Source: an uncultured Bacteroidales bacterium
Lineage (GTDB): Bacteria; Bacteroidota; Bacteroidia; Bacteroidales; UBA932
Length of the DNA stretch: 46,866 nucleotides
Direction of reading: 5' to 3'
NCBI GenBank assembly: GCA_934700615.1
Contig: CAKUXR010000024.1
Span: 1-46,866, forward strand
Shown here: positions 15,416 to 23,381 of the stretch, piece by piece
Layout of the letters: each line of letters begins with the position of its first letter
Numbering within the stretch: position 1 is the first letter of the stretch
Position numbers and translations under genes: made by a program
The notes under the pieces: generated by a model
What the model was told of the DNA's origin: nothing
What the model saw: the letters and a program-made list of their open reading frames with translations, nothing else
The model's database searches: none

Positions 15416-17299
15416 ATGAAGAAATCGATTATTCTATTATCATTCTTTGCTCTCATCTTTTCAGCCTGTGACAGAAATCTCTATGGGGTCAAGCCTGATG
15501 AAGGTGGGGAGAATTCAACTACTCTTGAAAAAACCGCATTCACGAGAGGTGTCAACCTTTCCGGTTGTTTCGATGTTACTCCGAGTGCGGATGCCGGTTC
15601 AATCTGGATGGGAACAATCACTGAAGATTCATTTACCAATCTCCAAAGCCTGGGAGTGGATGTGGTCAGGGTTCCTATGAACATAGGCCGCTTCGACATT
15701 TCGGGAGCTCCGGACTATACGCTTGATCCGAGATTTTTCGCAAGGCTTGATGAACTCCTTGATCTTGGAGAACAATTCGGAATTACAGTCATTATTGACA
15801 ACCATCAGTGGGGTCTTACTGAAACTTACACGGAAGACCGGGCTACCGGATTTATGAAAAGTTCCTGGAGGCAGATAGCCGAGCATTGTAAGTCAAGAAC
15901 ATCGAGGGTGGTCTATGAACTCAAGAATGAACCGGACGGACAGTGGTGGAGCGACCATTGGCACGAACTCCAGGGAGAACTTATCGGGGAGATAAGGAAA
16001 GTGGATGACGTCCACGATATTATCGTGTGCCCGGCTCCAGGTTCCAGCTTTGAGCAAATGCCTGAGTATGAGGATGAAAAACTTATCTATACTTCACATT
16101 TTTACGGTCCGATGGTCTTCACTCATCAGGGCTCGTCATGGAATGTCTATAAACCGCTTGGAGGGAAAATTCCTTTCCCTTATAACAAGAGTTTCGACAT
16201 TCAGGCTACTGTCGCAATTGACGGCCTGACAGAGGAAGTCAAAGATGAAATCCGTAACTATCCATATACAGGAACAGAGGCTGCAATCCAGACTTCACTT
16301 GACAGGGTCATTGCAGAAGCAAAGAGGCGTAAGGTAAGACTGTTCGTAGGTGAGTTCGGAGTGATGTCTTTCAGCGGGGCAAAAAAAGAAGATATCTGCT
16401 ATTGGCATGAAGTCGTACGCAAGCATTTGGAAAACAATGGCGTCTCCTGGACGGTCTGGGCTTATGCCGACAGGGATTTCTGTATGTTCAATGTTCCCGG
16501 TGCGCCTCCCAAATTCCACACTGACCTCAATCTTGACCTCGTAAAGGCTCTTGGTTTTGACATTCCGCCTGCTTATGACGATTCTCCTGTTGATGAGAGC
16601 TCGTTTGTCACAAGGGTACTCTATGATGATGCCTGGGGTGAGGGTATTATCCCTGAGTCAGACCAGAAAACATACCTGACATTTCCATACACCAATGACT
16701 ATGCAAGTGGAGAGAACTGTATCAAATTCGATATTAATTCGCAATGGCTTGACTGTTCATTCTATTTTGACGGTTTATGTGAGGATTTGGAAAAATTTGA
16801 TATAAAAAGAAGTTATATCAGGTTCAAATTGAAGACTGCTTGTGAGCCGGACAATTTCAGGATAGCAGTATGGTTTGTAGATAACAAGGAAAAGTTCAGC
16901 GATGAGCAGGAGCGTCACAATTGGGTTATAAAATACGATGTGACAAAGTCTGATTTCACTCCTGACGGCGAATGGCACGAGGTAAGTTTGCCTTTGAAAT
17001 ATTTCGGATACAGAGGCTCTGAGGATCCTCCTTATTCTTATTCGGAAAACCATTTTACTTGGTCCAAGATAAGGGAAATAAGAATTACCAATGAGGATTT
17101 TTCTTCTATGAATGGTGTTACCCTTCTTATTGATGATGTTATCCTTACGGGGCCGGAAAACAAGTATTGGAAGCCATCAGATCCAAATCCGGATCCAGTT
17201 CCTGACCCGGACCCAGATCCTGACCCGGACCCAACCCCTGGCCCTGTTGATGATGCCCAAGGTTCAATAGATGATTTTGAAGTTTTACCACAATATTAA
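15416..17299 (+). CDS. GH5 endo-glycosidase lipoprotein with C-terminal binding module
   Basis: A 627-residue surface lipoprotein (FALIFSAC, Cys18). The GH5 barrel covers about 40-385: VDVVRVPMNI, DNHQWG, acid/base Glu172 in YELKNEPDG, TSHFYGP, and nucleophile Glu313 in LFVGEFGVMS. Residues about 400-585 form a beta-sandwich resembling a CBM (WHEVSLPLKYFGY, MNGVTLLIDDVILTG); the same kind of module ends the glycan-binding protein two genes on. A Pro-Asp linker (about 590-612) precedes only ~15 more residues. GH5 enzymes are retaining endo-enzymes, most often on beta-glucans, mannans or xyloglucan; the subfamily cannot be read here. Confidence 0.9.
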   Translation: MKKSIILLSFFALIFSACDRNLYGVKPDEGGENSTTLEKTAFTRGVNLSGCFDVTPSADAGSIWMGTITEDSFTNLQSLGVDVVRVPMNIGRFDISGAPDYTLDPRFFARLDELLDLGEQFGITVIIDNHQWGLTETYTEDRATGFMKSSWRQIAEHCKSRTSRVVYELKNEPDGQWWSDHWHELQGELIGEIRKVDDVHDIIVCPAPGSSFEQMPEYEDEKLIYTSHFYGPMVFTHQGSSWNVYKPLGGKIPFPYNKSFDIQATVAIDGLTEEVKDEIRNYPYTGTEAAIQTSLDRVIAEAKRRKVRLFVGEFGVMSFSGAKKEDICYWHEVVRKHLENNGVSWTVWAYADRDFCMFNVPGAPPKFHTDLNLDLVKALGFDIPPAYDDSPVDESSFVTRVLYDDAWGEGIIPESDQKTYLTFPYTNDYASGENCIKFDINSQWLDCSFYFDGLCEDLEKFDIKRSYIRFKLKTACEPDNFRIAVWFVDNKEKFSDEQERHNWVIKYDVTKSDFTPDGEWHEVSLPLKYFGYRGSEDPPYSYSENHFTWSKIREIRITNEDFSSMNGVTLLIDDVILTGPENKYWKPSDPNPDPVPDPDPDPDPDPTPGPVDDAQGSIDDFEVLPQY

Positions 17300-17305
17300 T
17301 AAACC

Positions 17306-17452
17306 ATGAAAGAATATTTTAAAGAAAAGGATTATGCGTCTCCTGGATTTGACGTATGCGAGGTATTGCCGGGCAATGTTATATGCACAAGCGGTATATG
17401 CACAAGCGGTGACATTGATGATCTGAGTGTGGGAGAAGAGTATGAATTTTAA
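17306..17452 (+). CDS. 48-residue protein with a Cys-rich tandem repeat
   Basis: A short frame (ATG 17306, TAA 17450-17452) beginning 6 bp after the GH5 stop and ending 13 bp before the next ATG, so it fits exactly into the operon. It starts MKEYFKEKDYASPGFDVCEV and ends DDLSVGEEYEF, with no signal peptide. Its centre holds two perfect copies of the 15-bp unit ATATGCACAAGCGGT (17381-17410), giving ICTSGICTSG. Short Bacteroidales proteins with a similar Cys/Thr/Ser/Gly middle and acidic tail occur beside surface-protein genes; the role is unknown. Confidence rests on position, start and tail composition. Confidence 0.55.
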   Translation: MKEYFKEKDYASPGFDVCEVLPGNVICTSGICTSGDIDDLSVGEEYEF

Positions 17453-17465
17453 TCAGGAAAACATT

Positions 17466-18875
17466 ATGAAAACACAACATCTTTATTTTGCTGCATTTGC
17501 AATTCTGTTTGCTTCATGTGCTAAACAGGAGGCTGAAATGAGTCCCGTACAGTCTGATAATGAACTGAGAACATTTGTGGCTGATTTTGAGCAGACAAAG
17601 ACAAAGACAAACCTTGCACCGGATGGGGAAGGTGTTTACAGGAAAATGATTTGGAGCGCAGGAGATAAGGTCGGAATTTTCGACGCTTCAGGGGTGCCTC
17701 AGCCGTTTGAAACTAAAACTGGAGGTGCTTCTGCTACCTTTACCGGTTCAGCAACTGCTCCTACCGATTCATGGTATGCATTCTACCCTTACAGTGCAAA
17801 GGCAACAAAGGAAGGCAGCTATCTTCTTTCTGCCATTCCGGAAATCCAATATGCAAAGAAGGACGGAGTTTCAGACAATGTTACTCTTCTTGTGGCAAAG
17901 TGTGCGGCAGATGAGACTACACTGTCTTTCAAGCACGCTTGCGGACTTGTCAAGATTGACCTTCCGGTGGACTGCATAAGTGTGACTCTTGAAGTCCTCA
18001 ATCCTGACAATTTGTGGACACAGCCTTTGTCCGGCGGAGTTAAGGTCGATGTCGGTGCCCCTACAAATTCTTGGTCAACCTTGCTTTGCTACACTAGCGT
18101 TACTCTGGTAGGTGAGAATGGCGGAAATATTCCTGCAGGAACGTATTATCTTGCTGTCAAGCCTATTGATTTTGCTGGTGATGTCCTTCTCTCCATCAGG
18201 AATGCTGAAAACAAGATTTATGTGAAGAAAAGAAAGGGCTTTACTGTAGGTGCAGGTCAGATAAGACCTATCACAATCAATCCGGGTTGGGTTGAGGATG
18301 ACGGTCTCAACTTGTTCTCGGAAATGGGTGGAACATCCATATACAAATATGTTGCAGATGAATTTGATTCTTCTTCGGATCCATTGCGTACCACAGATGG
18401 AAACCAGCCGAGAATCTATGGAACACAGGGAACAAAGATTGAGTACAGTTCAGATGCAGCCTGGTCGGGACGTGTGGCTCTTCATGGCGGAGATGCTGAA
18501 TTGACTAAATTCATTGACAATGGGTATTCAGTGGAATACTTTGTGAAATTCGACGAGTCAATGCTTAATAACGACAGGCAGCTTGTATTCAGACATTGGT
18601 TTAAAAATAATAGCAGCGGTTGGACAACAAAATACGATGAATGCAATATTATCAGGTATAACTATGGCTCCATTCCTTCCACCCTCGGAATCCAGGACAC
18701 TGAATGGCACAGAATCTCGTTCCCACTCACTTCAGATTTGATGCTAGGCGGTAACACTGTATGGCAATTCATCATCGACCCTAATTTCACTGATGATGCT
18801 CAGGCCGCTGCTGCAAAGGGTTCCATATTCTATTTCGATGAAATAAGACTTGTTAGGAAGACTCCTACTGAATAA
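17466..18875 (+). CDS. surface glycan-binding lipoprotein (fimbrillin-like plus CBM-like)
   Basis: 469 residues from the ATG at 17466, chosen because it gives the lipoprotein signal MKTQHLYFAAFAILFASC (Cys18). The middle resembles fimbrillin-like surface domains: RKMIWSAGDKVGIFDASG, YAFYPYSA, CGLVKIDLP. The last ~170 residues are a beta-sandwich whose end (DTEWHRISFPLTSDLML ... IFYFDEIRLVRK) parallels the end of the GH5 binding module. No catalytic motif was seen, and the place after SusD and GH5 is typical of a surface glycan-binding protein (SGBP). That role is inferred from position and architecture. Confidence 0.75.
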   Translation: MKTQHLYFAAFAILFASCAKQEAEMSPVQSDNELRTFVADFEQTKTKTNLAPDGEGVYRKMIWSAGDKVGIFDASGVPQPFETKTGGASATFTGSATAPTDSWYAFYPYSAKATKEGSYLLSAIPEIQYAKKDGVSDNVTLLVAKCAADETTLSFKHACGLVKIDLPVDCISVTLEVLNPDNLWTQPLSGGVKVDVGAPTNSWSTLLCYTSVTLVGENGGNIPAGTYYLAVKPIDFAGDVLLSIRNAENKIYVKKRKGFTVGAGQIRPITINPGWVEDDGLNLFSEMGGTSIYKYVADEFDSSSDPLRTTDGNQPRIYGTQGTKIEYSSDAAWSGRVALHGGDAELTKFIDNGYSVEYFVKFDESMLNNDRQLVFRHWFKNNSSGWTTKYDECNIIRYNYGSIPSTLGIQDTEWHRISFPLTSDLMLGGNTVWQFIIDPNFTDDAQAAAAKGSIFYFDEIRLVRKTPTE

Positions 18876-18917
18876 TAGTTGCAATCTGTGTACATATTGT
18901 CTGAATGAATAGGCATT

Positions 18918-21143
18918 ATGAAGAAACTTCTGTTTTCAATGACATTGTTCTGCGTGCTCTCCTGTACGCAGAACAATATTCCCGTATATCTGAATGAGGA
19001 TGCGGACATCGAAGAGAGGGTTGAGGACGCCCTGTCAAGGATGACGGTCGAAGAGAAACTCGGCATCATTCACGCCCAGTCCAAATTTTCGGCAAGAGGT
19101 GTACCCCGTCTGGGCATTCCGGATATATGGATGGACGACGGACCTTCAGGAGTGCGTGAGGAAAGTTTCTGGGACGACTGGGGCGGAGCCGGATGGACCA
19201 ACGACTCCTGCACCGCTCACCCTGCCCTGACCTGCCTTGCAGCCACCTGGAATGAGAAAATGGCTGCCCTTTTCGGCAAGAGCATAGGAGAGGAGGCACG
19301 CTACCGCAACAAAACCACCCTGCTTGCTCCGGGAGTGAACATAATGAGAACTCCTCTTTGCGGACGCAATTTCGAGTATATGGGCGAAGACCCTGTGCTG
19401 GCTGGTAAGATGTGCGTACCTTATATCCGGAATCTGCAGAAGAGCGGTGTGGCCGCCTGTGTGAAGCATTTTGCCCTGAACAATCAGGAGGCTTACCGTC
19501 ACAGCGTGAATGTGGTTGTGGATGACCGTGCACTTTACGAAATCTATCTTCCGGCATTTAAGGCGGCAGTTCAGGAAGGCAATTCCTGGACCATAATGGG
19601 TGCCTACAACAAGTATAAGGGCCAGTATTGCTGTCATAATCAATACCTTCTGAATGATATTCTGAAAGGGGAATGGGCTTATGACGGAGTTGTGGTTTCT
19701 GACTGGGGCGGAGTCGAGGATACCTGGGAGGGCATACACAACGGTCTCGATATGGAGTTCGGAACAGGTTCCGACGGTCTCTCCAACCGGGGAGTGGATA
19801 CTTACGACAGTTTCTGTCTTGCCAACCCTTACCGCTGCCTCATCCGTGAAGGCAAGGTGGGAACCGATGAACTTGACGAAAAGGCGCGCAGGGTGCTCAG
19901 GCTTATTTTCAGGACCACTATGTCCAAGGACAGGCCTTGGGGCTCGTTTGCTACTCAGGAGCATTATGACATAGCCCGCAAGGTGGCGGAGGAAGGTATA
20001 GTTCTTCTTCAAAATGAGAATGAGGTGCTGCCGCTCCGCCTTGACAAGAAGCCTGTCATTCTCGTGACTGGAGCAAATGCCTTCTGGCAGCACGCAAGCG
20101 GAGGCGGTTCATCCTATCTTAAGACCACCCACGAAATCTGTCCTCTTGACGGACTGAAGGAGATTGTCGGAAACAGGGCTGAAATCCGTTTTGTCGAGGG
20201 GTATCGTCCTTTTACCGGAGAATATCCTGACTATGTCGCTCCATTGAGGGAAGAGGCTGTGAAGGCCGCTGCCGAGGCTGATTACGTCATTGTCTTCGGT
20301 GGCCTTAACAAATGGGGCCATCAGGATTGCGAAGGCGTGGACAGGGATGAATACGGGCTGCCTTTTGCCCAGAACGAACTCATTGAGGCTCTCTCTCAGG
20401 TCAATGACAATGTGATAGTATCCCTGACTACGGGTACCGCCGTGGCAATGCCTTGGAAGGATAAGGTACAGGCCATACTTTACAACTGGTACATAGGTTC
20501 TGAGGGTGGTCGTGCACTTGCGAATATCCTGACAGGCGCAGTGTCTCCTTCGGGAAAGCTTCCGTTTACCATCGCAGAGAGACTGGAGGACTATGCTCCA
20601 CACGCCCTGGATGCGTATGATAGCAAGAACAGTGGCGACGTTGAATACAAAGAGGGTATTTTTGTCGGTTACCGCTGGTTCGACAAGGAAGGTGTCAAAC
20701 CTCTTTTCCCTTTCGGTTATGGACTTGGTTACAGTTCATTCTCTTTCGGCAAGGTTGAGGCTTCTTCTGCAACTGTCCGAATGACCAGCAGGGAGGTGGC
20801 TCCTGATTTTGCCTCGGAAAAGAAGGCAGGGAATGGCAATTCCATCAAGTTCAGGGTTGATGTAACCAACACCGGCAATTGCCGTGCTGCTGAAACGGTT
20901 CAGCTCTATGTACGGGATATGGAATCCTCACTGCCTCGTCCTCTGAAGGAACTCAAGGCTTTCAGGAAAGTTTGGCTTGATGCAGGTCAGACTGAAACGG
21001 TTGAACTGACCTTGAGTGAAAAGGACCTCAGATTCTTCGATGACTCCAAACATAAGTGGGTGGAGGAACCAGGTGATTTCCAGGCTCTTATCGGAACATC
21101 TTCAGAAGATATTTTCAGCATTGTCGATTTTAGACTCAAATAA
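18918..21143 (+). CDS. GH3 beta-glycosidase lipoprotein (first)
   Basis: A 741-residue enzyme with a lipobox (CVLSC, Cys16). GH3 features in order: SRMTVEEKLGI, MDDGPSGVREE, RTPLCGRNFEYMGEDPVLAG, VKHFALNNQE, nucleophile Asp262 in VVVSDWGGVED, then the alpha/beta sandwich (ILVTGANAFW, GLNKWGHQDCEGVDRDEYGL, likely to contribute the acid/base) and a fibronectin-III-like C-terminal domain (FPFGYGLGYSSF). It would remove terminal beta-linked sugars, most often glucose, in the periplasm or at the surface. It starts 42 bp after the SGBP stop and abuts the second GH3. Confidence 0.93.
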   Translation: MKKLLFSMTLFCVLSCTQNNIPVYLNEDADIEERVEDALSRMTVEEKLGIIHAQSKFSARGVPRLGIPDIWMDDGPSGVREESFWDDWGGAGWTNDSCTAHPALTCLAATWNEKMAALFGKSIGEEARYRNKTTLLAPGVNIMRTPLCGRNFEYMGEDPVLAGKMCVPYIRNLQKSGVAACVKHFALNNQEAYRHSVNVVVDDRALYEIYLPAFKAAVQEGNSWTIMGAYNKYKGQYCCHNQYLLNDILKGEWAYDGVVVSDWGGVEDTWEGIHNGLDMEFGTGSDGLSNRGVDTYDSFCLANPYRCLIREGKVGTDELDEKARRVLRLIFRTTMSKDRPWGSFATQEHYDIARKVAEEGIVLLQNENEVLPLRLDKKPVILVTGANAFWQHASGGGSSYLKTTHEICPLDGLKEIVGNRAEIRFVEGYRPFTGEYPDYVAPLREEAVKAAAEADYVIVFGGLNKWGHQDCEGVDRDEYGLPFAQNELIEALSQVNDNVIVSLTTGTAVAMPWKDKVQAILYNWYIGSEGGRALANILTGAVSPSGKLPFTIAERLEDYAPHALDAYDSKNSGDVEYKEGIFVGYRWFDKEGVKPLFPFGYGLGYSSFSFGKVEASSATVRMTSREVAPDFASEKKAGNGNSIKFRVDVTNTGNCRAAETVQLYVRDMESSLPRPLKELKAFRKVWLDAGQTETVELTLSEKDLRFFDDSKHKWVEEPGDFQALIGTSSEDIFSIVDFRLK

Positions 21144-23309
21144 ATGAATCACAAACCATTATTGATTATTGCAGCCATCCTGACCGTTTCGTGTCAGGAT
21201 GCTGTCCCTTTATACAAGCAGGCAGACGCTCCAATAGAAAAGAGGGTTGAAGACCTGTTGTCAAGGATGACTCTGGAGGAAAAAATACTTCAGATGAATC
21301 AAGTTACTTTAGGTACCAATCTGAATCAGAACAATATAGGAGGGGAGCCGGTCGAACCTGTTCTCGGAAGTTACATTACCTACACTGCAACTGATCCGAC
21401 TGAAATCAACCAAATGCAGAAAAGGGCTATGGAAGAGACCAGACTCGGTATTCCAGTCCTTTTCGGATTTGATGCCATACACGGTTTCAGAACTGTCTAT
21501 CCTATACCTTTGGCACAGTCCTGTTCGTGGAACCCTGAGCTTGTAGAGAAGGCTTGTTCAATCAGTGCAAGGGAAAGCCGTCTGTCCGGCATTCCCTGGA
21601 CCTTTTCACCTATGGTAGATATTGCCCGGGACGGAAGGTGGGGCAGATGTGCCGAAGGTTATGGCGAAGACCCATATACGGCTTCCGTCTTCTGTGCGGC
21701 ATCGGTCAGGGGCTATCAGGGCGATGATCTAAGTGATTCCACTAAAATTGCAGCCTGTATCAAGCACTACATAGGATATGGCGCTTCGGAAGCCGGACGA
21801 GATTATGTACCTACAGAAATCTCCAGTCAGACTCTTTGGGATACATATATGCCTCCTTATCAGGCTGGCATTGAAGCCGGAGCTGCCACAGTAATGAGTT
21901 CTTTCAATACAATCAATGGCACCCCTGCTTCTGCATCACCATACCATCTGACTCAGGTGCTTAAGGAACAGTTCGGATGGGATGGAATGATAGTATCGGA
22001 CTGGGATGCAGTTAAGCAACTCGTTTATCAAGGGGCCGCTGCTGACCATAAGGAATCTGCCTGGAGGGCAGTCAATGCCGGGCTGGATATGGATATGGCC
22101 GACCTGTGCTATTTCAATTATCTTGAACAACTTGTGAAAGAGGGAAAGGTCAGTGAGAAGACCATTGACGAGTCTGTCCGGCGAATACTCCGACTGAAGT
22201 TCAGGCTTGGACTGTTTGAAAACCCGTATCCTCCTGTTACGACCGCTGAAGAGAGATTCAATCTCCCCGGAGACTTTGAAGTTGTGGAACAACTTGCCGA
22301 GGAAAGTTCCGTACTACTGAAGAACAACGGTTTACTTCCGTTGGGTTCAAAGCCGGGCAAGATTGCGCTTATCGGGCCTATGGTGGACAATTACTGGGAC
22401 CTTATAGGTTCTTGGGGAGGACATCCTCTGGCAGAGGATATCATCACAATCAAGAAGGCTTTTTCCGACGAATTCGGTCCTGCCAATGTTCTCTATGCAA
22501 AGGGGTGTGATTTCGAAGGGGATGACAGGAGCGGTTATGCAGAGGCTGTGGCAAAGGCCCGGCAGGCTGATGTCGTTGTCCTTTGTCTTGGTGAGAAGTC
22601 TTCCTGGAGCGGTGAGAATGGCATCCGCTCGACGCTTGCCCTTCCGGCAATTCAGGAACAGCTTGCGGCCGAACTTAAGAAGACCGGAAAGCCTCTTGTC
22701 CTGCTGCTGAACAACGGTCGTCCTCTGGAGCTCTGCCGACTCGAACCTCTCGCCGACGCGATAGTGGAACTGTGGCAGCCGGGCATTTCTGGAGGCAAGC
22801 CTGCAGCGGGCATACTCTCCGGCCGAGTGAACCCTTCGGGCAGGCTCTCAATAACCTTCCCATACTCCACCGGACAGATTCCGATTTACTACAACCGACG
22901 CCGCACAAGCCGTCCGTTCATGGGCTTCTATCAGGACATTCCCCGCGAACCGATGTACTGGTTCGGCCATGGTCTGAGCTACTCGCACTTTACCTACGGC
23001 GACATACGCAAGGTCTCTGACTCTCCGCTTGTCTTTGAGGTCGATGTCAATAACGACAGCTCCCGAGACGGTAAGGAAACAGTCTTCTGGTACATCAGCG
23101 ACCCTGTCAGCACCGTCACCCGCCCCTACAAGGAACTCAAGTTCTTCGAGAAGCGCCTGATTCCTGCCGGAGCCACCGCCACCTTCCGCTTCGAGGCCGA
23201 CCGTCTCCGCGACCTCGGCTATGTGAACGAGAGGGGCGAGCGCTGGTTCGAACCCGGCAAATTTGAAATCCTCACCGCCGACAAAAAACTCGAAATCGAG
23301 GTCGAATAA
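21144..23309 (+). CDS. GH3 beta-glucosidase, BglX-like (second)
   Basis: A 721-residue lipoprotein (ILTVSC, Cys17) whose ATG follows the stop of the first GH3 without a gap. It has the BglX-type N-terminal barrel: GIPVLFGFDAIHGFRTVYPI, FSPMVDIARDGRWGRCAEGY, GEDPYT, IKHYIGYGA, nucleophile Asp286 in MIVSDWDAV. The second domain has LCLGEKSSWSGENG (typical acid/base loop) and the fibronectin-III-like end YWFGHGLSYSHFTYG. It differs enough from the first GH3 to suggest different linkages or chain lengths. Base composition rises sharply from about 22,600 onward within this gene. Confidence 0.95.
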   Translation: MNHKPLLIIAAILTVSCQDAVPLYKQADAPIEKRVEDLLSRMTLEEKILQMNQVTLGTNLNQNNIGGEPVEPVLGSYITYTATDPTEINQMQKRAMEETRLGIPVLFGFDAIHGFRTVYPIPLAQSCSWNPELVEKACSISARESRLSGIPWTFSPMVDIARDGRWGRCAEGYGEDPYTASVFCAASVRGYQGDDLSDSTKIAACIKHYIGYGASEAGRDYVPTEISSQTLWDTYMPPYQAGIEAGAATVMSSFNTINGTPASASPYHLTQVLKEQFGWDGMIVSDWDAVKQLVYQGAAADHKESAWRAVNAGLDMDMADLCYFNYLEQLVKEGKVSEKTIDESVRRILRLKFRLGLFENPYPPVTTAEERFNLPGDFEVVEQLAEESSVLLKNNGLLPLGSKPGKIALIGPMVDNYWDLIGSWGGHPLAEDIITIKKAFSDEFGPANVLYAKGCDFEGDDRSGYAEAVAKARQADVVVLCLGEKSSWSGENGIRSTLALPAIQEQLAAELKKTGKPLVLLLNNGRPLELCRLEPLADAIVELWQPGISGGKPAAGILSGRVNPSGRLSITFPYSTGQIPIYYNRRRTSRPFMGFYQDIPREPMYWFGHGLSYSHFTYGDIRKVSDSPLVFEVDVNNDSSRDGKETVFWYISDPVSTVTRPYKELKFFEKRLIPAGATATFRFEADRLRDLGYVNERGERWFEPGKFEILTADKKLEIEVE

Positions 23310-23344
23310 AAATCTGTCATATTTCGTCATACAGAATAAAAAGC

Positions 23345-23367
23345 ACTTTAACGTATAAATATAAAGT
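23345..23367. promoter_or_regulatory. small inverted repeat before the GH89-GH20 gene
   Basis: ACTTTA-N11-TAAAGT, perfect 6-bp arms, 14 bp before the ATG in the 72-bp AT-rich gap between the second GH3 and the fusion gene. It could be an operator or a weak leader hairpin. No TAnnTTTG promoter was found in the gap. Confidence 0.25.
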
Positions 23368-23381
23368 ACCATCGCATATAA

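Noticed and set aside
19146..20093. Long 315-codon antisense frame in the first GH3
   Set aside because: It mirrors the codon pattern of the GH3 coding strand; the GH3 motifs on the plus strand are unambiguous. The same holds for the long antisense frames at 24270-25121 and 25674-26510 in the GH89-GH20 gene.
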